From contig NZ_JACVVX010000006.1 in assembly GCF_014534685.1 (NCBI RefSeq), positions 166,921 through 230,920 of the forward strand: DNA of 64,000 bases, written 5' to 3'. Shown one piece after another: positions 56,914 through 64,000 of this stretch. The first letter of the stretch is position 1; the number at the start of each line of letters is the position of its first letter. The translations under genes and the position numbers were made by a program. This DNA comes from Oryzicola mucosus (lineage in GTDB: Bacteria; Pseudomonadota; Alphaproteobacteria; Rhizobiales; Rhizobiaceae). Under the pieces are notes generated by a model that was not told the origin of the DNA, did no database searches, and worked only from the letters and a program-made list of their open reading frames with translations.

Positions 56914-58119
56914 ATGCTCCATCGTTCGACCGTGGGTAAACTGACGCTTTCGACCTTTCTGCTCACCGTGCCTTTGAGCTCCGCTTTCGCGCAGGATGCG
57001 ACCGCCATCGCCGACCGACTGCAGGCTGCGCTGAAGACGCAAAGCATGGACCTTTCCTGGGACAGTGTGACCGGCGACGCCGCGGAAACCGTTCTGCAAG
57101 GCGCCAAGCTGTCGATCCAGGGTCCGGAGACGCCCCAGGTCATACCGCTCGGCAAGCTGACCCTGACCGGCATCGAAGAAACCGACAAGGGCGGCTATCA
57201 CATCGATATGCTGACCACCGATCCCTATGAAGTCACCGAGCGCGGCTCGACCATCACGTCCAGCCCTGTCGAAATCGGCGGGCTGGTTCTGCCCGCGCCC
57301 GGCGCAACCGATCCACTCGAAAGCGCGATGCTCTACGAGACGCTCGATGTTGATAATTTCACAGTCAAGGTCGGCGACAAGCCCGCCTTCACGCTCGACC
57401 AACTGCATGTCGAGATGACGCCGCCTACAGACGGTGCCGCCATGGAGTTCAGCGCCAACGTCGAAAAATTCACCGGCGACCTGTCGCTGGTTACCGACCC
57501 GAACGCCAAGCGCGCCATCGAAGGCCTCGGCTACCAGACCATTGACGGCTTTGTCGAAGCGGAAGGCACATGGCAGCCCTCGGATGGGCGCATGCAGCTG
57601 TCGCAATACGACATCACCGTCAACAATGCCGGGACGCTCGGCATGACCTTCGACCTTGGCGGCTACACCATGGACTTCCTGAAATCGATGCAGGACCTGC
57701 AAAAGAAGATGGCCGAGCAGCCGAAGGGCGCGGACACCAACGCCCAAAGCATGGCGATGCTCGGCCTGATGCAGCAGCTTACCCTGGCCAGCGCCACGAT
57801 CCGCTTCGACGACGATTCGCTGACCGGCAAGATTCTCGATTACGTCGCCAAGCAGCAGGGCGCGAAGCCCGAAGACATTGCCAACCAGGCCAAGGCCATC
57901 CTGCCCTTCATGAGCGGCCAATTGCAGAATCCCGAACTCGCCAAGCAGATTTCCACCGCCGTGAACGCCTATCTCGACGATCCGCAGTCGCTGGAAATCG
58001 CGGCCAAGCCGGCATCGCCAGTGCCATTCGCGATGATCGCGGCCAATGCGATGTCCAACCCGGTCGAACTCACCAAGACGCTCGCAGTCACGGTGACGGC
58101 AAACCAGGCGGCCGAATAG
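56914..58119 (+). CDS. Secreted protein of unknown function
   Basis: 401 residues with a signal peptide ending VPLSSAFA-QDATA. The rest is a repeated beta-rich pattern (AKLSIQGPETPQVIPLGKLTLTGIEETDKGGYHIDML; MQLSQYDITVNNAGTLGMTFDLGGYTMDFLKSMQDLQKKMAEQ), which suggests AsmA-like or DUF2125-like lipid-interacting folds; I do not recognise it firmly. AGGGAAAG stands before the ATG. It is divergent from parC and followed by a strong terminator, so it is a single-gene unit. Probably periplasmic. Confidence 0.7.
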   Translation: MLHRSTVGKLTLSTFLLTVPLSSAFAQDATAIADRLQAALKTQSMDLSWDSVTGDAAETVLQGAKLSIQGPETPQVIPLGKLTLTGIEETDKGGYHIDMLTTDPYEVTERGSTITSSPVEIGGLVLPAPGATDPLESAMLYETLDVDNFTVKVGDKPAFTLDQLHVEMTPPTDGAAMEFSANVEKFTGDLSLVTDPNAKRAIEGLGYQTIDGFVEAEGTWQPSDGRMQLSQYDITVNNAGTLGMTFDLGGYTMDFLKSMQDLQKKMAEQPKGADTNAQSMAMLGLMQQLTLASATIRFDDDSLTGKILDYVAKQQGAKPEDIANQAKAILPFMSGQLQNPELAKQISTAVNAYLDDPQSLEIAAKPASPVPFAMIAANAMSNPVELTKTLAVTVTANQAAE

Positions 58120-58137
58120 CAGGTCATTCTAAGGACG

Positions 58138-58169
58138 AAAAACCCGGCGCGATTTCTCGCCGGGTTTTT
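58138..58169. terminator. Strong terminator between convergent genes
   Basis: AAAAACCCGGCG (58138-58149) pairs perfectly with CGCCGGGTTTTT (58158-58169) around CGATTTCT, and serves both the secreted protein and the convergent glycosyltransferase. Confidence 0.9.
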
Positions 58170-58188
58170 ATCGAGTCTTTTTCAAAGC

Positions 58189-59250
58189 TTATGCGCTTTG
58201 GCTGAAACGTGGGTTCATCAAAACCTGCTCCATCCGCGCTGCCATATACCGGAAGGTCTGTTGCCAATCCGGCAAGGCACTGCCGAAGGTCCAGGCCGCA
58301 TCGGCCAGCTCGGCAAGCTGATCAGGCTCAGCCAGCAGTGCGTCGATGACGGCCGCAAATCCGGATGCATCCTCCGACGGTGCAAACACCACACCTTCAT
58401 GCGCCCATGTCACTACGGCGCCTGACGAGGTGGTCACTACAGGAACGCCATGGCGAAGTGATTCCGCGACCGCCATGCCGTAGCCCTCATACTGCGAGGC
58501 GGCAACGAACAGCGAAGCAGTGCTCCAGATACGCGCAAGATCTGCATCAGGCACCGCTCCGGTCAGGCGTATGACCTGACCCAGCCCGGCGTCGCCGATC
58601 TGATTTCTCAGAGCCTCCACATAGTCGGGATGCCGCTCGAGGTCGCCGACGATCAGCCATTGCCAGTCGCGTGCCCTTAGCTGTTGCGCCACCTCGATGA
58701 GATAATCGTAGCGTTTTCTCGGGATCACCGCGCCGACCGACAAAAGGGTGCGCGGAACGGCAGTACCATCTGGCGTCGAGCGTATTGCAGGGTCGTTTCC
58801 GGGGATCGCCACCAGCACGCGCTCAGACGGCATGCTGTAGTGGCGCATCAGATAGCCCTTGGTCGCCTCCGATGTCACGATGACGGCGTCGCAAACCACA
58901 AGCCCGCGCCATTCCGGACCCCGGTCGACGGAAACGCCATTGGCTTGGTCTTCGATGGCTTGCGAATGGTGGAAGATCGAGACAACCCCGAAGCGCCTTT
59001 CGCGCAACAGCGGCTCCAGATCGGCGATATGCAGATGGTCGCTCAGCAGAACAGCGTCGTCCGGAAAATCGGCGAATGCCCTGGCGAGCTTTGCCCTGGC
59101 ACCGTCTTCGATGCACGGAAAGGCAATGGGCACCGACAGCTCGGAAAAGCCTGAAACCTGTTTCGCCAATTCCGCCGCCAAGCGGCTATTATAGACCCAA
59201 CCGCCGGTCAGCCGGGCGTAATCTTCGCTGCAGAGATAATAGACGCGCAT
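58189..59250 (-). CDS. Glycosyltransferase family 4
   Basis: 353 residues with a GT-B fold. MRVYYLCSEDYARLTGGWVYNSRLAAEL is the N-terminal domain start, with the GGW loop. TLLSVGAVIPRKRYDYLIEVAQQL begins the C-terminal domain (about residue 190), and LFVAASQYEGYGMAVAESLRHGVPVVTTSSGAV is the donor-sugar E-x7-E region. The ATG at 59250 is set by alignment with the fold. No glycan cluster surrounds it, so its product is unknown; capsule, glycolipid or lipopolysaccharide are options. Confidence 0.86.
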   Translation of the reverse strand: MRVYYLCSEDYARLTGGWVYNSRLAAELAKQVSGFSELSVPIAFPCIEDGARAKLARAFADFPDDAVLLSDHLHIADLEPLLRERRFGVVSIFHHSQAIEDQANGVSVDRGPEWRGLVVCDAVIVTSEATKGYLMRHYSMPSERVLVAIPGNDPAIRSTPDGTAVPRTLLSVGAVIPRKRYDYLIEVAQQLRARDWQWLIVGDLERHPDYVEALRNQIGDAGLGQVIRLTGAVPDADLARIWSTASLFVAASQYEGYGMAVAESLRHGVPVVTTSSGAVVTWAHEGVVFAPSEDASGFAAVIDALLAEPDQLAELADAAWTFGSALPDWQQTFRYMAARMEQVLMNPRFSQSA

Positions 59251-59360
59251 GCCGCAAGTCGTTGCCCCGCCCATGCTCGGGCAGCCGCATCGTAGCCTCA
59301 ACAGGCCCCAAGACAAGACAGGCGACGGGAAAGTTTAAAGGTCGAATCGAAACAAGGCGA

Positions 59361-59386
59361 TGCGGCAGGGTTTTCACCCCGCCGCA
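59361..59386 (-). terminator. Possible terminator of aspS
   Basis: TGCGGCAGGGT (59361-59371) pairs with ACCCCGCCGCA (59376-59386), one mismatch, 11 bp past the aspS stop on the minus strand. The following bases are only mildly T-rich. Confidence 0.45.
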
Positions 59387-59396
59387 CAGGCTTCGA

Positions 59397-61187
<1,791 letters not shown>

Positions 61188-61388
61188 GGCAGAATTCCGG
61201 TCTGGACTGGTGTGCGGAGCCCCGACACTTTGCCGGCAGCAGCCCCGATTTTCGGCGGGAAAAGCGCATGGGAGCACGGCTTTGTCAAGGCGAAGCCACC
61301 CCCGTGGCCCAATCGCGCGGGCAATTGCCGCTGGTGCGGGGTGCGATGATCGTTCATGAAGATGCATCGGCCATCGCACAAGTGCCCC

Positions 61389-62648
61389 ATGTCATCGCTC
61401 AAGCCGTTGATTCCCCTCCTCATCGCTGCCGGCATCCTGCTCGGCGGCAATGGCCTGCAGGGAACGCTGATCGCGCTACGGGGCGCGCAGGAGGGGTTCT
61501 CGCCCTCGCTCATAGGGCTGACCGGCACCTCCTATTTCCTCGGCTTCCTTTTGGGCTGCCTGACGATCACGCGGATGATGAAGGCGGTCGGCCACGTCCG
61601 CTCCTTCGCCACGCTAGCCGCCATAGCATCCGCCGCGACACTGCTTCTGGTGCTGATGATCGATCCATGGAGTTGGTCGGTGCTGCGTTTCGTCAGCGGC
61701 ATCTGCTTTGCCGGCCTGTTCACGGTGATGGAAAGCTGGCTCAATTCGGGGGTCAACAACAAGGACCGCGCGCAGGTCCTGGCGCTCTATCGCATCATCG
61801 ACATCGGCTCGGTCACCGGCGCGCAATTCCTGATTCCCGTCTTCGGCGCGGATGGGTTCGCCATCTTCGCGATCATGTCGATTATGATCACATTGTCGCT
61901 GGTGCCGGTCTCGCTCGGCGACCGATCCAACCCGACCCCGCCAGCGGAGGTGAAGCTTGACTTGGCCCGTGTCTGGCGGATTTCGCCACTAGGCTGCTTC
62001 GGCTGCGTCGCGGTCGGTGTCACCAACAGCGCCTTTCGCTCCTTAAGCCCGGTCTATGCCGAACAGATCGGCATGTCGGTCACCGATGTCGTGACCTTCG
62101 TCAGCGTCGGCATCATCGGCGGTGCGATCATCCAGTATCCGCTCGGCTATCTCTCCGACCGCTGGGACCGGCGCAAGGTTTTGCTGGTGAGCACCGTCGG
62201 TTCATTGGTCATGGCGGTTGCGCTGGCGACCGTCGCGGGCAGCAATCCGTTCATGAATTTTGCGCTGGTGTTCCTGTTCGGCTCCTTCGCAATGCCGCTC
62301 TATTCGCTGTCGGCCGCGCATGCCAACGACCGGGCGCAGAAAGGCGAGTTCGTTCTGGTCAACGCAGCCCTGATGCTTTTCTACTCTTTCGGCGCGGTGG
62401 CGGGTCCGCTGCTGGCGTCCTTCGCCATGCAGAGCTTCGGGCCGCAATGGCTGTTCGTATTCTCCGCCACTGTCTATCTCATTTTCAGCGCCGTGATCAT
62501 TTTGCGGATGACGGTACGCGCACCCGTTCCTGCCGAGCGGCGCGGCCGGTTCACCGCGCTGCTGAGAACCTCGCCCTGGTTTGCAAAACTGGCCAAGCGG
62601 CGGCCTTCCGACGGTCCAGGAAGCGATCCGGGGGCACCCAGCGCTTGA
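61389..62648 (+). CDS. MFS transporter (YcaD-like)
   Basis: 419 residues and twelve hydrophobic segments. [48 protein letters not shown] and [20 protein letters not shown] (the loop 8-9 motif) are typical. Sequence character fits the YcaD group of putative transporters; the substrate is unknown. The start could be 61389 ([11 protein letters not shown]) or 61356; neither has a strong ribosome site. Confidence 0.86.
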   Translation: MSSLKPLIPLLIAAGILLGGNGLQGTLIALRGAQEGFSPSLIGLTGTSYFLGFLLGCLTITRMMKAVGHVRSFATLAAIASAATLLLVLMIDPWSWSVLRFVSGICFAGLFTVMESWLNSGVNNKDRAQVLALYRIIDIGSVTGAQFLIPVFGADGFAIFAIMSIMITLSLVPVSLGDRSNPTPPAEVKLDLARVWRISPLGCFGCVAVGVTNSAFRSLSPVYAEQIGMSVTDVVTFVSVGIIGGAIIQYPLGYLSDRWDRRKVLLVSTVGSLVMAVALATVAGSNPFMNFALVFLFGSFAMPLYSLSAAHANDRAQKGEFVLVNAALMLFYSFGAVAGPLLASFAMQSFGPQWLFVFSATVYLIFSAVIILRMTVRAPVPAERRGRFTALLRTSPWFAKLAKRRPSDGPGSDPGAPSA

Positions 62649-62703
62649 CGAATGGCTCTGTGGCTGAAATCTAGATGACACAATTGTTAAGCGAATTTGA
62701 TTG

Positions 62704-63867
62704 ATGCATGTAATCACCACGACCGAAGAGCTCGAAACCACCGTCGCCGCGCTGGAGCGCTCGGCTTTCGTCACGGTCGACACTGAATTCATTCGCGAGA
62801 CCACCTTCTGGCCCGAGCTTTGCCTGATCCAGATGGCGGCACCGGGGATTACGGCCCTGGTCGATCCGCTGGCGCCCGGCATCGATTTGGCGTCGTTCTT
62901 CCGGCTGATGGCGGACGAGGCCGTCACCAAGGTGTTTCACGCGGCAAGGCAGGACATCGAGATCGTCTTCCATCTCGGCGGCCTGATCCCGCATCCGGTT
63001 TTCGACACGCAGGTCGCGGCCATGGTGTGCGGCTTCGGCGACAGCGTATCCTACGAGCAGATCGTCCAGAAGGTCACCGGTGGGCAGATCGACAAGTCGT
63101 CCCGCTTCACCGACTGGCGCCACCGCCCGTTGTCCGACAAGCAGCTCGACTATGCGCTGGCCGACGTCACGCATCTCATCGAAGTCTATGAGTATTTGAA
63201 AGCCGAACTGGAACGCGAGGACCGGGCGCACTGGCTGAACGAGGAGATGGAGGTGCTGACCGCGCGCGAAACCTACGATCCGCGCCCGGAAGACGCCTGG
63301 AAGCGCTTGAAAATGCGCGTGCGCAAGCCGCTGGAGCTTGCCGTGGTGCAGTCGGTCGCAGCCTGGCGAGAACGCGAGGCACGCGAGCGCAACGTGCCGC
63401 GCGGCCGTGTGCTCAAGGACGATGCCATCTATGAAATCGCGCAGCAGGCCCCGCGCGACGCGGCGGCACTTGCCCGCCTGCGCACCATCCCCAAGGGTTG
63501 GGAGCGCTCGTCGACAGCCACAGCCTTGCTGGTTGCCGTCAACTCAGCGCTCGACCTGCCAAGAGAAGCACTGCCGAAAATGCCCAAGCACACCCAGTCC
63601 CCGGAAGGCACGGGAGCCGCCGCCGAGCTGCTCAAGGTTTTCCTGAAGCTCATCGCCGAAAAGCACGGCGTCGCGGCCAAGGTGCTCGCCTCGGGCGACG
63701 ATATCGACCGTATCGCGGCGGAAGGCGAAGACGCCGATGTACCCGCTCTTTCCGGCTGGCGTCGGGCGGTGTTCGGCGAACCTGCCATCAGGCTGGTGCG
63801 GGGAGAACTGGCCCTGAAATTCGAACGCAAGAAGCTGGTCGTGTTCGAGGCCGAGAAAGAGGCCTAA
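62704..63867 (+). CDS. rnd: Ribonuclease D
   Basis: 387 residues; a 3'-5' exonuclease that trims tRNA and other RNA ends. The DEDDy exonuclease motifs are VTVDTEFIRE, FHAARQDIEIVF, and LDYALADVTHLIEVY with the conserved tyrosine. Two HRDC domains follow (KPLELAVVQSVAAWREREARERNVPRG, about residues 210-290, and a second near 290-370). The ATG at 62704 follows a TTG one codon earlier. Its stop TAA (63865-63867) abuts the IS630 left end; the target TA would be its first two bases. Confidence 0.95.
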   Translation: MHVITTTEELETTVAALERSAFVTVDTEFIRETTFWPELCLIQMAAPGITALVDPLAPGIDLASFFRLMADEAVTKVFHAARQDIEIVFHLGGLIPHPVFDTQVAAMVCGFGDSVSYEQIVQKVTGGQIDKSSRFTDWRHRPLSDKQLDYALADVTHLIEVYEYLKAELEREDRAHWLNEEMEVLTARETYDPRPEDAWKRLKMRVRKPLELAVVQSVAAWREREARERNVPRGRVLKDDAIYEIAQQAPRDAAALARLRTIPKGWERSSTATALLVAVNSALDLPREALPKMPKHTQSPEGTGAAAELLKVFLKLIAEKHGVAAKVLASGDDIDRIAAEGEDADVPALSGWRRAVFGEPAIRLVRGELALKFERKKLVVFEAEKEA

Positions 63868-64000
63868 AGCGTGTCGCGTTTGACGTGATTCAGGATTCCC
63901 ATTTTGGTTGGGGGATGATTCATTGAGGTTCGAAGGAGAACCGCGATGGGCAAGCCGCTACCGATGGCGTTGCGTGAACGTGTTGCTGCGTTTGTCGATG
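63867..64000 (+). mobile_element. IS630-family insertion sequence, left end (cut by window edge)
   Basis: The DNA after the rnd TA (63865-63866) begins AAGCGTGTCGCGTTTGACG, which I take as the terminal inverted repeat. A transposase start follows at 63946. IS630 elements duplicate a TA target, and the rnd stop begins with TA. The right end lies outside, so the boundary rests on the family's target rule and is approximate. Confidence 0.6.
63946..64000 (+). CDS. IS630-family transposase (N-terminal fragment only, gene continues off-window)
   Basis: The frame reads MGKPLPMALRERVAAFVD, the start of the helix-turn-helix of IS630 transposases, with GAAGGAGAA about 7 nt before the ATG. Only 18 codons are inside the window, so completeness cannot be judged. 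Confidence 0.75.
   Translation, partial: MGKPLPMALRERVAAFVD

Overview
This is a GC-rich chromosomal window from an alphaproteobacterium of the order Hyphomicrobiales (Rhizobiales), most likely the Mesorhizobium/Phyllobacteriaceae side. The basis is gene order and regulatory style: sufS2-sufB with an Irr-like operator, a clpP-clpX-lon-hupB series, glyA-nrdR-ribD-ribE, an LdtR-type MarR regulator next to an L,D-transpeptidase, ctaA beside a DUF2842 gene, a Mg-type HemB, and a RirA-type iron box (TGA-N9-TCA) before an iron ABC importer. No 16S gene is present, so the genus is inferred. Apart from one toxin-antitoxin pair, one glycosyltransferase beside a tRNA gene and an insertion sequence cut by the right edge, this is core chromosome. 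There is no CRISPR array, prophage, rRNA operon or obvious genomic island.

Layout. 1-6.3 kb: start of the suf Fe-S operon (minus), a hydrolase, a secreted phytase/esterase-like protein and anmK. 6.4-13 kb: tyrS, a 1141-residue AsmA-like envelope protein, bcp, a 24-residue membrane peptide and two lipoproteins. 13.2-20 kb: tRNA-Asp, tRNA-Val, a GT2 glycosyltransferase, then hupB, lon, clpX and clpP on the minus strand (nucleoid and protein quality control). 20.1-27.1 kb: an amine-oxidase-like FAD enzyme divergent from a cytochrome P450, a cupin, metY, a CoA-binding protein, an enoyl-CoA hydratase, a thioesterase and a HigBA-like toxin-antitoxin pair. 27.2-28.3 kb: rplM-rpsI. 28.4-32.3 kb: iron(-siderophore) ABC importer divergent from a methyltransferase. 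32.4-35.9 kb: speB, argC, ctaA, DUF2842. 35.9-39.9 kb: exopolysaccharide genes (Wzz/BY-kinase-like, Wza-like, ExoY/WcaJ-like). 40-44 kb: DUF1344 and the ribE-ribD-nrdR-glyA operon. 44.2-48 kb: L,D-transpeptidase, ldtR, DUF6163 and a 3-hydroxyisobutyryl-CoA hydrolase. 48-54 kb: hemB, sthA, RDD protein, bpt, EamA and AI-2E-type transporters. 54.4-63.9 kb: parC, a secreted protein, a GT4 glycosyltransferase, aspS, an MFS transporter and rnd. From about 63.87 kb: the left end of an IS630-family element.

Several genes meet around iron and heme: suf (Fe-S assembly), the RirA-boxed importer, hemB and ctaA. The most useful second looks are the two iron operators, the P450 whose conserved I-helix threonine is alanine, the exopolysaccharide Wzc-like protein with a ruined P-loop, the TA pair with a perfect operator and a composite-looking antitoxin, dyad symmetry in the LdtR/transpeptidase and metY promoters, and the IS630 end that may supply the last base of the rnd stop codon. 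I found no clearly new multi-gene system; the FAD-oxidase/P450/cupin group and the importer-methyltransferase pair are the least explained loci.
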